Part shown: positions 51,120 through 62,082 of the stretch, one piece after another
Layout of the letters: each line of letters begins with the position of its first letter
How positions within the stretch are numbered: position 1 is the first letter of the stretch
Origin: Valencia hispanica
Lineage: Eukaryota > Chordata > Actinopteri > Cyprinodontiformes > Valenciidae
Assembly (NCBI GenBank): GCA_963556495.2
Contig: OY747705.1
Location: forward strand, 21,223,501-21,287,500
Length of the DNA stretch: 64,000 bases
Direction: 5' to 3'
Notes under the pieces: model-generated
Databases searched by the model: none
What the model was told of the DNA's origin: nothing
The model's input: only the letters and a program-made list of their open reading frames with translations
Made by a program: the position numbers and the translations under genes

Positions 51120-52072
51120 GAGATCTTCGGGCTTTTCTCAAGTAATGTAGCAAAAGTAAATATATTTTCTACAATATCCTTTATTAGTAAAACAGGGCCA
51201 TACAAGTTATATAAAATGCCAGCGATTTCCCTTTAAAATACAGAGGCTTAATTGTACATTCAGGAACAATTAATATTACTCTTCATTTTCCGATTAAAAC
51301 TTTAAAACATTTATGAACTTCTCACACAGGAACAATGGAATCATGCTAGCTAACTGGACTGAAGTCGATCTTTTTAATGAAAACAAACCAGACAATGAGC
51401 AGAGAAGCTACAGGGATTGTTCCTGGTCATTTACCAATTCCTACCCTGATTTCTTATCTATGCATGCATAGCTTTTTATGCTCTCCTGTTTACATTTCGA
51501 ACCTATAAAAAGCCATTTTATCTCTATGTACTTTAATCATGGCTTGTCTTTTTTTATCATAGTTAAGTATTTTCATTTACTATAGAGATAAACGGTCATA
51601 AAAATAGCATGCATAATTTTTTTCATTTTGTATTACTAACTTAATATGTATTGCAGGTTATTACCTTCATTTTGGTCCTAATCGCTATTCAGACCAGTTT
51701 CATCTGATAACATATGACAGATAATAACTCCTAATCAAACCAGAATAACCAAGTGACATCTTGCTGGTAGGTATAGCCAACTTTAAACAATCAGTTGTCA
51801 ACCCTGGTAGTTACAAATTGATGCATGGCCAGTACAGGAGGATTGGCGATTTACAGCTCAATTTTGTTGCAGAAAAGGTCATGTATAAAATATCAAAAAA
51901 AAAAAAAAATCAACAACTAAAAACTAAGATAAAAAGATACAAAATGGCAATGGAGTGAAAGAACCAGCTCCCCACTGAAAGACTTATTATCCACACCTCT
52001 GCGAAGATTCATTCTTGATTCTGTAGAATGACTGGAGACTTGTAGTGGCTAGATCAAGATCATACACCTTAC
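51120..52072 (-). other. atp8b3: Probable 3'UTR of the ATP8B gene
   Basis: AT-rich, no coding. A minus-strand AATAAA (TTTATT on +, 51180-51185) lies about 890 nt after the stop and just before the boundary of an RTE LINE copy, and is the best polyadenylation candidate I see. A run of A at 51,896-51,908 is low-complexity. Confidence 0.35.
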
Positions 52073-52264
52073 TTAAAATTTTTCTGAGTTTTTACTTGTC
52101 CCTTTCTCATCCATCAAAACATCCACTTTTCGGATACAATTCACAGAATTAATGAGACATCCAGGCCCGGCACCCTGAGCGATGGCATATGATGACCGGC
52201 GGAGTGATGACTCTCTTTTAAACTTTGACCTCAGCTCCACCGGAGGAGGGGATGAGTTGTGTAT
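52073..52264 (-). CDS. atp8b3: ATP8B flippase last coding exon w13: cytosolic C-tail
   Basis: 192 nt including the stop, 63 residues, phase 0. Begins IHNSSPPPVELRSKFKRE, then SLRRSSYAIAQGAGPGCLIN. This aligns with the ATP8B tail pattern RRS-x-YAFSH-x-x-G-x-x-x-LI, an autoinhibitory segment in ATP8B1. The AFSH core is AIAQ here, so the tail is diverged. Acceptor GATGCAG|ATAC. The 63-residue tail is a normal length for the family. Confidence 0.85.
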   Translation of the reverse strand: MHNSSPPPVELRSKFKRESSLRRSSYAIAQGAGPGCLINSVNCIRKVDVLMDEKGTSKNSEKF

Positions 52265-54054
52265 CTGCATCACAGAAGAAAACATATAAAGAAGTTTGCT
52301 CACCAACACACACAAGAGCACACTAGCCGAGTTATCTGCAGAAATTCAAATTACACAACTAAAATGAAAATAAAAATGTTTTTGACTGTAAATTTTTGTT
52401 TGCTTTCATTAGAAATTTTGTCACTGTACAGATGACAGCAAATCACAAGGTTTAAAGCAGTACTCATTGTTCAGCATAACCCAGCATTTTCTGCTTTGTT
52501 GAACAGTAATTAAACATGCTAGAAACAAACAACAAGGATTCAATGAAACAACAAAACTAAGCCTAGTGCAATATGCAAGATAATCAGTTGCACAGCAGGA
52601 GATCTGATAATTGTCATACTCACAATTGTGCTGTAGGAAATTTGTTATATATGTGTCGATAAAAAACTTAGTTGAATATGAACAGTCTAATAAATATTCA
52701 AGAATGTATATTTGCATGTTCTTTTAGATGACAGGATATTGTATAAAAAAGAAATATGTTCTGTCCCACACACTTCAGTGGATTTTATCTATTTCATTTC
52801 TACAAGTGTACAAAATCTGCATTTCTTTTGCTAAACAACTGCAGAGAACAGGTTCCCCTTCATTTAAAAGGAAAATATCCTCATATTATACAGCCATAAA
52901 ACCTAAAAATCTTGAAAATTAATTGTAATAAGGCTTTCTATTGTTTTTCAAAGCGGCAACTCATTTTTAAAACACACATTGCCAACAGAAAAATAGTCTC
53001 TGGGGACATGCCTCTTTCAGCATCTGAATATGGAATCACCATTCCCATATACAGATGGTGATGTGTCATATAGAGTGGATGAGCAAGCCCGTCTATTGTC
53101 TTAAACCAGAAATGAAACCACATGATAAGACTTTGTAACAGAAATTTATATTGAATGGAGGCATGGATGTTTACTGACAACACAGAAAAGCAATGAGCGA
53201 GCACTCTTACTTTCCCCAGAGTAGGAAAAGTGGGTGAAATTCAAAAAAATAAAACAGATAAGGGATGCAGTTTTCCTCGCTCACTGAAACAGTTGTGAGA
53301 CAGTCGTGAAACAGACATCTAAATTACTATAGTCTAGGTGAACCCCAATGTGTACAAAAAAAAAGACTGATTATGTGAAGAAAACAGCTAGCCTCTCAGT
53401 GGTGGGATGTTGTTTTTCCTGCTTATAAAGAAAATTCTTCCCTTAACTACTATTGCACAGCTCACAAATATAAGTATTTTAGTGTCAGTTGTTTGAAGAA
53501 AAGGGATTGCTGACATTCGTTTGCAACAGAGTGACAATGTTGGTCAGAAGACCACGTCTTTCTGATTCTTCTTTTTTGTAACAAGTGATTTACCACTTTG
53601 GTAAAATACAAGCCAGCTGTGGTCACCACAAAGTGCTTTTAAATCACTGGGTAGAAGACTCCAAACTACTGATCACATCCATTTTGTCTGACTACTACCT
53701 TTTTACTAGACAAATGGCCATATAAATTATAATGATATGAACTTGAAGCTTGAGATTTAATTACCAATTCTTTCCTTTTGATTGGCCATTGTGTTATTTA
53801 TCGATGTCTCTGTTTACTTTTCCATTATCAGTCTCTGGCAACCTTTGTTTGTGTTCTTGGCTGTAGCGTGCTTGGTGTCTTTATTTTACACTTATTTCAG
53901 CACATTCTTTTACTTCTGATTAGGAAATTACTTTAAATAACCTTACCTAAAAGCCCAAACACAAATGGAAAGTCGTAAAATTATGATACATGTTTGTTAC
54001 TCTTTTATTGAAATGTTCGCTGTGCATTCTACCAAATAGCCAAAGATGTCCCAC
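52265..54054 (-). other. ATP8B intron w12-w13
   Basis: A 1.8 kb AT-rich GT-AG intron. I recognise no repeat family or gene in it. Confidence 0.7.
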
Positions 54055-54185
54055 CTTGTGTTTATTGTGCACACTGAGAATGACACTGAGGGCGTGAGCA
54101 GTAACTGAGGGCAGAACGGCAGTCCAAGTTGTGAGAAAAGCTGTGAGCCACACTACTGGATCAACGAAGGCCTTTTCAGACACAC
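54055..54185 (-). CDS. atp8b3: ATP8B flippase exon w12: helix M10
   Basis: 131 nt, phase 1 to phase 0. Encodes VSEKAFVDPVVWLTAFLTTW, then TAVLPSVTAHALSVILSVHNKHK. P-x-VWLT-x-FLT opens the last transmembrane helix of ATP8B proteins. The open frame runs on to 53947, but the donor CACAAG|GTGGGA is in phase with the next exon and gives the expected C-tail, so I end the exon at 54055. Confidence 0.87.
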
Positions 54186-54440
54186 CTGGGAAAAACAAAA
54201 ACAAAAATCAAAACTAGCCACTGGAATACTAACAAATCATTCCTGTATTTTATCCATGAACATAAGAATAACTCAAATAGACGTCTTTGCTGCAAAACAA
54301 CACATTTGCTTGTTTTCTGTATTATATATGATCAGTCTCTGGATGGGTGTGTGTTCAAAAGATTGCACCTTAGGGGTAACACCACACATAACTAAGCACT
54401 AAATTGATAATGAGGATAGTCTGAAGACTGAAGAAAATAC

Positions 54441-54579
54441 CAAGGAAGTAATAGTCGACTGGTGAGCTCTGAAAAAGGCGGGCGCTGTGGGTGATTCTGG
54501 TACAGATGAAGAACATAATCACAGAGATGCAGACAGCAGCAATGCTGAACTTTGTCCAATATTTGGTCAGCATCACAAT
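54441..54579 (-). CDS. atp8b3: ATP8B flippase exon w11: helix M9
   Basis: 139 nt, phase 0 to phase 1. Encodes IVMLTKYWTKFSIAAVCISV and the rest of helix M9, then LFQSSPVDYYFLG. Matches the family block L-x-T-x-YWT, with Lys in place of the usual Ser or Tyr before YWT. Acceptor TATGGCAG|ATTG, donor CCTTG|GTATTT. Confidence 0.9.
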
Positions 54580-54914
54580 CTGCCATAAAGAAACAGTGAG
54601 AAAGGAATGAGTGATAAATATGAATTTATGTATATGACAAGGGTAAAAATATACTTTCTTTGAAAAAGGGATGTAACCAATTTTGACATTTAAATTGTGG
54701 AGCATCCAAATGCAAAAGAAGAGAACGGCATGTTACTGCAGATAGGTTTTGTTGTATACATATTGAAAATATTGTACAAATTTGGAATTAAAAGATTGAA
54801 CAGCAAGTAGTAAAGGATAGGATCGAAGGTCAGCAGGAGGTCAGGTGAGCAAGTGGTAGAATCAAGCTAGACCAATATAAATTCATGCCTCATGGTAAAG
54901 GGATAGGAAAGTGA

Positions 54915-56469
54915 ATAATAATTTTCAAATGATTTAAAAACAAAAATCTGAAAAACTCATTCCGACTGAGAAGATACTTTATAAAACTACTTTTTTTGTC
55001 CATTCTTCTTTTTCTGTAAACATAAATTTTCAAGTATTGCCAGATTTTCGTTTGGATTTAGTCTTTGACTGGGCCATTCTAACACATGACTATGCTTTGA
55101 AATAACCTGCTCCGTTTTAGCTCTGAGTGTGTTTTCAGGGCAGCTGTCCAGCTAGAATGTGTATATCTGCCCTGAACTCATATCTTTCACAGTGACATAA
55201 GCCTGGCACACACCGATTTCAAAAACCGTGCAGGACGGGTCACACCATGCAAACAAGATATGACAGTTGCTCATGTCACACTGCATGATGGAAGATGCCA
55301 GATTGCAGCAAATGTTGGATAAGTATATTCTCCATCAATAAATAGACAGCAAGTTAGGTTGGTCTATGCCCCTATCATTACAGTGGAATGCTAAAAAGGG
55401 AAAGAGGAGGAGAAAAAGGAGACAGTGGTGGAAGAACTCATGGTTGAAAAAAGGAGGAAACACATCAGGTGATGGTCGTAGCAGTAGTCATTCTGCATGA
55501 CTTTCCCAGAAAATATCAGACTCCTCTTTATATTTGTCGTTGATCAACTGTTTTCATAGAAATGTAAAATTGGCGGTTGGTGCATCTCTGTCACTAAATG
55601 AGCATAGAAAATAGATTTTCTTTCATAACAGAACGTTTTGGCAAAGACTGCCGATTATTGTTAAGTGTGAACCCTGCTTAACAGGTTTTCTTCCAGGATT
55701 GTCTTCATAACCTCTGATCAGCTGCTTTGCTCTTGCTCAAGCTGCCACCATGTTTCAAACCATGGGGATAGTGTATTTAAGATGATGTGTGGTGTTTGTT
55801 TTCTTCCACACATACCATTTTGAATGCAGACCAAAATGCTGAATTTTGGTTTCATTTGAACAAAGCATTCTCTTCCATGTGTGCACTGTATCTCCATCAT
55901 GGCTTATAGCAGACTACTAACAGGACTTACAATACTTTTCTTTCAACAAAGGCTTTTTTCGTCCCATCTTTCAATAAAGGTCACATTTGAGTGCATGTTT
56001 ATCCTGCAACAGATTCTTGTGAGCTGTAAATCTCTGCATCTCCTCCAAGGTCACCACGAGAATGTGGACTGCTTCTCTAATTAATGTTGTCCTTGTCTGA
56101 CCTGTCAGTTTAGGAGGGCAGATTGTCCAAATTTACAGTCTAACCCTTTACTCTATCACTGATCTGTCTGATTTAGATTATGATTAAATTGAATACTGTA
56201 AGACTCAATTTATCAATAGGAGACTTTTAAAGCAACTGGTTTAGCTGGATTTTATTCAGGGGGGTCCTAGAGAAGAGCGTGAAAAAATAGCATGGCACCC
56301 TTTTCAAATATTAAATAAAATTAAACTTTGTATACTGTTTCTTCAGCCTCACAATTATGCTTCACTTTGTGTTACTCTGTCACATACCATTCCAATCAAA
56401 TACACTGAAATTTGTGGTTGTAATAAAATGAAATGTGAGAAGGTCCCTTTTACTTTTGACAAATAGTGA
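54915..56469 (-). mobile_element. Tc1/mariner-like transposon remnant, copy 4, inside a flippase intron
   Basis: Reversed transposase sequence runs from CCATTCTTCTTTTTCTG through TTTGACTGGGCCATTCTAAC and AACAGGTTTTCTTCCAGGAT to the terminal region TGAAATTTGTGGTTGTAATA. The right end decays into ACTTTTGACAAATAGTG (family ACTTTTGCAAGGCACTG) and stops about 8 bases from the splice donor of exon w10. A 479 bp element is nested at 55200-55678. Confidence 0.75.
55200..55678. mobile_element. MITE-like element nested in Tc1-like copy 4
   Basis: Ends AGCCTGGCACACAC and GTGTGAACCCTGCT form an imperfect inverted repeat (11 of 14 pairs) flanked by TA on both sides. Outside it the host transposon continues in register (...AGTGAC before, AACAGGTTTTCTTCC after). 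No coding capacity. The TA flanks suggest mobilisation by a Tc1/mariner-type enzyme. Confidence 0.55.
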
Positions 56470-56476
56470 TCCTGAC

Positions 56477-56701
56477 CTCAAGTGTTGCAGTGAAGGTGGC
56501 CGCCATAGAGACAGTGACTGCCATGGTCTGGTAATCATAGGCTGTGTTGTAGAAAACTCCACATGGAATGAAAAAGAAAACAAGCGACGTGTAGACGGCA
56601 TACAAAAGATACATGATTAACTTTCTCAGGCTGGAGAGCTCCTTATTTTGTCCTCTCTTGTATAGCCCAGGGAATTTCAGGCTGCTCTCTGCACTCACAT
56701 C
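56477..56701 (-). CDS. atp8b3: ATP8B flippase exon w10: helices M7 and M8
   Basis: 225 nt, 75 codons, phase 0 at both ends. Begins DVSAESSLKFPGLYKRGQ, the cytosolic loop that in the family reads DVS-x-x-x-S-x-x-FP-x-LY-x-x-GQ. Then M7 (LLYAVYTSLVFFFIPCGVFY) and most of M8 (YQTMAVTVSMAATFTATLE). Donor TTGAG|GTCAGG lies about 8 bases from the end of a Tc1-like element. Confidence 0.93.
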
Positions 56702-56785
56702 CTATAAAACAAAAAATATGCAGCGCTTACTGTAATTACGATCACAATTATCTTATTATTTGTTTAGTAGAATCCCCTGACTGAC

Positions 56786-56869
56786 CTGTTCAAAAATGGC
56801 CATGCACATCACTGGTGTTGCAGTGTAAAAGACAGTGTAGAGAGCGATGAACCACGGCTCATACAGAGA
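56786..56869 (-). CDS. atp8b3: ATP8B flippase exon w9: helix M6
   Basis: 84 nt, 28 codons, phase 0 at both ends: SLYEPWFIALYTVFYTATP, then VMCMAIFEQ. Matches the family YD-x-W-F-I-x-L-Y-N-x-x-YTSLPV segment, with TATPV in place of TSLPV. Acceptor TCCCACAG|TCTC, donor AACAG|GTCAGT. The intron downstream is 84 bp. Confidence 0.92.
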
Positions 56870-56940
56870 CTGTGGGAAAATGATGGTTGGTATCTCCATG
56901 ATAAGGCATAATGTCATACAGCTTTGAGTGTGTTTCTAAC

Positions 56941-57164
56941 CTGAGCACTGAAGCCGTTAAAGATCCCAAACCAAATGTGCACAAGAGCAAAACCGCAGGT
57001 CTTAAACAGGAAGTAGCAAAGAAAGAGGGAAATGCGCTGATAGGACCAACGACCATGGACCAGCAAAAGCCTTTGTAAAAACCTAAACTGAGACACTGCA
57101 AAATCTGCGTTCTGGACAGCCTGACCTCCCTCCACGCCGGCCAGCCCTACTCCAATGTGAGCCG
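56941..57164 (-). CDS. atp8b3: ATP8B flippase exon w8: end of P domain and helix M5
   Basis: 224 nt. The split Thr codon gives [20 protein letters not shown], then [18 protein letters not shown], both near-universal in P4-ATPases. Transmembrane helix M5 follows ([17 protein letters not shown]). Acceptor CACCAG|CGGC, donor GCTCAG|GTTAGA. Confidence 0.95.
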
Positions 57165-57270
57165 CTGGTGTTGATGGAGAATAACATGATGAAATTAACA
57201 CTACAAGATGAGTCCAGTATTTATCTTAGGTTTTCGTCACAGAAATCAAGTTGCTATTTAACACACTTAC

Positions 57271-57457
57271 TCTTGATCATGTTAACGTCATTGGCACCAT
57301 CACCAATGGACATGGTGATTGAGCTGGTGTGTTTCCTGACCAACTTTACGATCTCAGCTTTCTGAGCAGGCGTCACTCTGCAGCACAGCACAGACTGACA
57401 CTGCCCTGCCAGGCTCATGAAGGAGGCGCCCCACTCTGGTCTCTGCTCAAACTCTGC
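57271..57457 (-). CDS. atp8b3: ATP8B flippase exon w7: hinge motif GDGANDV
   Basis: 187 nt, phase 0 to phase 1. Encodes [20 protein letters not shown], then [13 protein letters not shown]. The two Asp residues of GDGANDV coordinate Mg2+ in every P-type ATPase. VNMI replaces the commoner VSMI. Acceptor GTCCCCAG|GCAG, donor CAAGA|GTAAGT. Confidence 0.95.
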
Positions 57458-60079
57458 CTGGGGACAAACATTATCAAGTTGCTTAGAAAATGACTTTGAT
57501 GTGAAAACTTGGCTAAAGCCTTTAAAATATTTTTATAGGTCTGCTCAGCGTAAAAGTCAATGTTGAAAAAAAGTCTGATTTTGTATTCAGGAATAGTCAC
57601 CAATGTTGCATCCAATAAAATGCTTTTTGAATATCAAATTCTAGCAGAGTTGCTGTGGGAAAGAGGCAGGGCTGCTCAGGTTGGTGCAAAGTAATCAGGG
57701 GACAACAAGGATTTAGTGTATTGACTGGCCTTTATAGCTCCCGATTTTAAGAAGAACTTGCAAATAAATTTATTAGATGAGTGTTTTATTGAAATCTTAA
57801 CAAATAGTAAGAATTTTTTGACATGTCTTACAATCTGCACACATAAGATGAACACAACATTTTTTAGATCTTTCTTAGTCGATCCATAATTAAATTATGC
57901 TTTGTGTTCTTTACAGCATGTACAATCTGTTTTCAATGCCACTGTTGGTGTCCCCAACATTTTTTATTTAGGATTAATAAGCACAGTCTACTGTGGGGGA
58001 GGTGTTTTGTGATGATCATTGGGAGTACATTGATGGTCTTATGACCTGCATTACGGACTACATTGATTCTGGTGTGGAAACACCAGAATTGGCACCCACC
58101 TGATGAAGACCCTGGAGTGGCTAGTCCTTGTGCAGCTTCGGACTCTGGAGAGCTCATCATTAAACCCATTTTAGTTGGCATACCAGCATGCCATTGCGAT
58201 AGATAAAGCTGTCATTGACCTCCTACATCATTCCCTCTCCTACATTGTTCCGTCTCCCACCTTGACACCACAGGAAGCTCTGTGAGAATCAAGGTTTTTG
58301 ATTTCTCAAGTGCCTACAACACCATCCTACCAGCAATCCACAAAGAAACTGAACAGACTGATCCGGCGAACCAGCTCCTGTCTAGGATCCCCTCTGGACC
58401 CGGTGGATTTGGTGGGGGATAGGAGACTGCTGCCCTCCTTCCTCCGATGGCTAAGCTATCATCCCTGTTGAACAACATTTCCCACCCCATGCAGAAGACT
58501 CTGATGGCACTGAGTAGCTCTTTCAGTGGCAGGCTGCTGCATCCACAATGTGGGACGGAAAGATTCAGAAGGTCTTTCCTTCCAGCTGCTGTCAGTCTTT
58601 ATAACAACACCCTTGCAGCCGGCTGCTGGCACACAAGGCTAATGAACATATAGTTTTGTTTATTTCTAACAGCATTGTTTTTATTTTGTTGGTCTTAGTT
58701 TTTGCTGTTTTTATCTTGCACTGTCCACTTTCTGCTGCAAGGACGCAAATTTGCCAAATGTGGGACTAATAACGGTTTATCTTATCATAATCATTACGAA
58801 CACATCTAAATATGTAATGTTTTCATTCATTTTGTTGTGGGTTTTTCAAATAATTTTTTAATGATTTCACATCCGTGATCAGGTTTTAAGTCAAATCTGT
58901 GCACAGGATTACACAATGTCATCTGTTTGTCTTCCCCACTTTACTTTATTCAAATTAGCACAAAGTAAATATTTGCATATGTTATAGCCATATTTGAAAG
59001 GTAAACCCTGTGTCAGACTTTATTTTTTATAATAACCAATACACTCAGCTGTTTTTTAATAGACTTTCACCTTCATACTTCATATTCAGCATACATTACT
59101 GGCATGGTGATGTAATGTGTAATTGTTATCATTCTTCTAAGGAACCCCAAAAGCCCTAGTGGCTATGTCGATTGATGCAATGCAATGCTGCCTTCGGGCT
59201 GGATGTTTACACACACGTTCCTGTAGATCTGGTTTTCAGTTTTTTTAGACTCTCTGTGTGTCTTACAAGCATTGTAGAAATGAAAAAGTGTGAACACTAT
59301 TCAATTTGACCATGATATTGTCTTTTTAAATTATATTACTTTTTCTTTGCAAAAAATAAAAGCATAAGTTGAGGTTGGATTTATGGTGCAAAGATGAAAA
59401 ATACTTTTTTTTTCATTTTATTTTTGGTTTTTATTTAGCAGAACAAGTGACAGATGTGGTGAGCAAAGTTAAATAGTTTGGCCTTATTATAAGACATATG
59501 ACCTCTCGGATGTTCTCAATGTACAGCGATGATGTTGTAAGTTGTGCAAGATAATATGTTGGTGTCTAGTGGTAGGTTGTTTTTTTTGTACATTTTACAT
59601 AAATAGTTTGTGGTGCAGTTTGTCTCATGTAATACTCCAACCTTCTATGTCTTACTAAGGGACTTAAATGTGCCTTTTGATTGATTAAAATAACTACTGA
59701 CTGTAATCATGTCATGATCTTGTTTGCTTTTATCACAGCTTTTGATGTTGTGTTGCTGGCATCAACATTTTATTTCAATTATTTTCTTTAAATACCATGT
59801 TTTATATCAAGGAAGACCTTGAAATCAGTGTTCATTTTGGTTATGTGTGGTAAGTAAAACTTCTAGCAAGTGAAAAATCATATCCTTATGTTGGATTTTA
59901 GAACATTTCCCAATTCCCTCTGAAATTAGTTTCAAACAAGGTAAACTACATGTATTGAATTTTGCATGCCTTTAACCCCCATCTCTCAAGCAATACACAT
60001 TTTCAATAGGGAATCATGGGAAAAAATGAACTATGAAAACATTATATGTTTTTTATTTACTGTGTAGGCTGCAGTTTAC
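57458..60079 (-). other. ATP8B intron w6-w7
   Basis: A 2.6 kb intron. It holds a CR1/L2-type LINE fragment (58,165-58,790) and an unrecognised, less AT-rich stretch just before it (57,930-58,165). The rest (58,800-60,070) is AT-rich with nothing recognisable. Confidence 0.7.
58165..58790 (+). mobile_element. CR1/L2 (Rex1-type) LINE fragment
   Basis: The pieces read as a decayed reverse transcriptase: a FAYQ-like start, VRIKVFDFSSAYNTIL (family DFSSAFNTI, the palm-domain Asp), and the C-terminal block LSSSFSGRLLHPQCGTERFR plus RSFLPAAVSLYNN. The 3' end, GTGGGACTAATAACGG then TTTATCTTATC, is typical of these fish LINEs. Frameshifted and truncated. Confidence 0.72.
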
Positions 60080-60203
60080 CAGTTCAGATCCAGTGAGGAC
60101 CACAGAAGTTTTTGCTCTTGCCATCTCCTTGTGTGTAGCCCACAGCTCTGTCTGATTGGCTTTGAAGAAGCTGACCTGTGGGTCTGCAGACTGGAGGATC
60201 TGC
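60080..60203 (-). CDS. atp8b3: ATP8B flippase exon w6: variable P-domain linker
   Basis: 124 nt, phase 2 to phase 0. Encodes QILQSADPQVSFFKANQTE, then ARAKTSVVLTGSEL. The end corresponds to the VINGHSL segment of other ATP8B proteins but reads VLTGSEL here. The middle is the least conserved part of the domain. Acceptor CATGCAG|GCAG, donor GAACTG|GTAAAC. Confidence 0.85.
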
Positions 60204-60303
60204 CTGCATGAGCAAAACAAACAATGATCAATGAGAAACCATGTGCATGTGAGTGTTTCTGGGCTATTTGCTTTTATTTTATACGTTGTGTATGAAGGCA
60301 GAC

Positions 60304-60379
60304 CTCAGTTCCTGCCATTCCAGTAATCTGCTTTCAGGGTCCAGGAGCTTGCAAGAATATCCGATATTCACTGCAGTTT
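60304..60379 (-). CDS. atp8b3: ATP8B flippase exon w5: [13 protein letters not shown]
   Basis: 76 nt, a short exon from phase 1 to phase 2. The split Glu codon continues TGDKK into [13 protein letters not shown], the P4-ATPase signature, followed by [12 protein letters not shown]. Donor CTGAG|GTCTGC, acceptor CCTTTAG|AAACTG. Confidence 0.93.
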
Positions 60380-60487
60380 CTAAAGGCACAAGTGGTGGAA
60401 GGTAAGAACCAGAACAAAAAGTATGATCAACTGTTATTCTCTCTTTTAATGTACAGTACCATCCGACTTGTGTCAATCTCACAATAC

Positions 60488-60599
60488 CTTTTTTGTCTCC
60501 AGTCAGCACCCATACTTTAATCCCAGCCTCTTGAAGAAGAGCAATTGTCTCAGGAACTCCCTCCTGGAGCCGGTCCTCAATTGCTGTCACCCCCAAAAG
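60488..60599 (-). CDS. atp8b3: ATP8B flippase exon w4: P domain, TGDK motif
   Basis: 112 nt, phase 0 to phase 1. Encodes [19 protein letters not shown], then [13 protein letters not shown]. The TGDK motif is part of the haloacid-dehalogenase-type phosphorylation site of P-type ATPases. Acceptor TTGTAG|CTTTTG, donor AAAAG|GTATTG. Confidence 0.94.
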
Positions 60600-60771
60600 C
60601 TACAACATTGCTTTTATTTAAGTATTATTTCATTTATGTAGGATTTCAATTTATGACAACTGTAAAACTTAATAAAAAGAGTTTAGATACTGCAAAAGAA
60701 CTTTTTTCTTCTTCTTAAAAATCTGATCAATAATATGCTTTTAAATGGAAAGAGACGGAGAAAGAGGGCAC

Positions 60772-60939
60772 CAGAAGATCGCTCTCCATCTCATCATACA
60801 GCTTCTCCTGCAGGGTGTCACGCTCGCAGGTCGCCATGGCAGCAGACAGGGCCAGAGTCTTACTCCACTGCTCCCACAATGCCTCAGGAACATATCGAAC
60901 CGCAACACACAGCGTCCTCAGACAGGCCTCAGCAAACAG
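60772..60939 (-). CDS. atp8b3: ATP8B flippase exon w3: end of N domain
   Basis: 168 nt, exactly 56 codons, phase 0 at both ends. Reads LFAEACLRTLCVAVRYVPEA through LYDEMESDLL, corresponding to the family segment around FA-x-E-x-LRTLC-x-A-x-R and the YEEIE-x-DL lead into the P domain. Acceptor CTGTTAG|CTG, donor TTCTG|GTGCCC. The upstream intron (60,940-63,066) is filled by a decayed Tc1-like element. Confidence 0.9.
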
Positions 60940-61619
60940 CTAACAGAAGATGAGTTAATAAGGTGTTACAACAGGCTGTACATCATTTGTTGAGTGACAT
61001 TTGAGGCAAGAACTGATGCGAGAGAGAAAAAATACAGACCTGTTGTTTGATAGAAACTCATTCATCCAACTCATTACTAAGTGTTAATCTTTACTCAGTC
61101 TTCAACTGTTCTGTACAGTGCCTTACAAAAATGTCCATACCTGTTAAAGTTTTCCCATATAATGTGACATTGAAACCATCAGCTCTATTCTTATTATTTT
61201 ATTGGTATTTTATATGGATTTTATGTGATAGAACAACACAACATAGCACATAATTGTGAAGAAGAAGGAAACTGATTACAGTTATTTACAATTGAAAATT
61301 TAATAAAAAGGTCCCCTTTACCCTCATATCCCAAAAATAAAATTAAGTGCAACCAATTCCCTTCAGATGTAACCAATGAGTAAAAGCATCCCCATACATG
61401 TTTAATCTTAGTAGAAATACAGTTTCTCTGTGACGGCCTCAGATGTTAGAGAACATTAGTGAACAAACAGCATTGTGTAGACCAAGGAACACACCAGGCA
61501 GGTGAGGAAGAAAGTTGTGGAAAATTTTAAATGGGATTTTTGTATAAAACTATATTGCAAGCTTAGAACAACAGACAGAGACAACTGTCAGACAACCTTT
61601 CAAAATAAGTGGTCTGTAG

Positions 61620-61905
61620 CAGTATAGTGCTTTTTCTAGGCCAGAGGACCCTAAAGCACTTTAAACTTCATTCAGTCAGTCTTCAACCCATTCACGCACA
61701 CATTCACATACTGATGTTGGTAAGCTATATTGTTGCCACAAATGTCCTGAGGCAGATTGACATAAGCAAGGCAGCAATGCCAGCGGCCCCAAGTGAAGGT
61801 GGAGTGCCTTGCACAACGACACAACGGCTGAGATGGACAGAGTAGGGGTTCGAACTGGCAATCCACCGGTTACATAACAAATTCCTACCTCCTGACCCAC
61901 TGTCA
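61620..61905 (+). repeat. Dispersed repeat inserted in Tc1-like copy 5, with box-B-like motif
   Basis: An insert of about 290 bp breaking the transposon's transposase region. It contains CTAAAGCACTTTAAAC, CATTCACGCACACATTCACA and GGGGTTCGAACTGGCAATCC. The last resembles a pol III box B (GGTTCGANNCC), and similar text is common in fish genomes. I cannot name the family or say whether it is a SINE. Confidence 0.45.
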
Positions 61906-62082
61906 CAGAAATATTTGCAGCAAGGAAGTCATTGTTGAAAGAAAGCCACAAGAATTCCTGTTTGCAGTTTACCACAAGCCATGTAGGGGAGACAGTAAAC
62001 GTGGATGAAGGAGCTTTGCTTAGATCAGACCACATTTTAACTCATTGACCTAATTGCAAAATGGTATCTGTGAGGGAACTAA

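Noticed and set aside
53947..54054. Read-through of flippase exon w12 to a stop at 53947
   Set aside because: An in-phase donor at 54055/54054 joins to an exon with the expected ATP8B C-tail, so the read-through tail is intronic.
61840..61862. Box-B-like GGGTTCGAACTGG as a tRNA gene
   Set aside because: No cloverleaf can be drawn around it and no box A is at the right distance. It belongs to a dispersed repeat.
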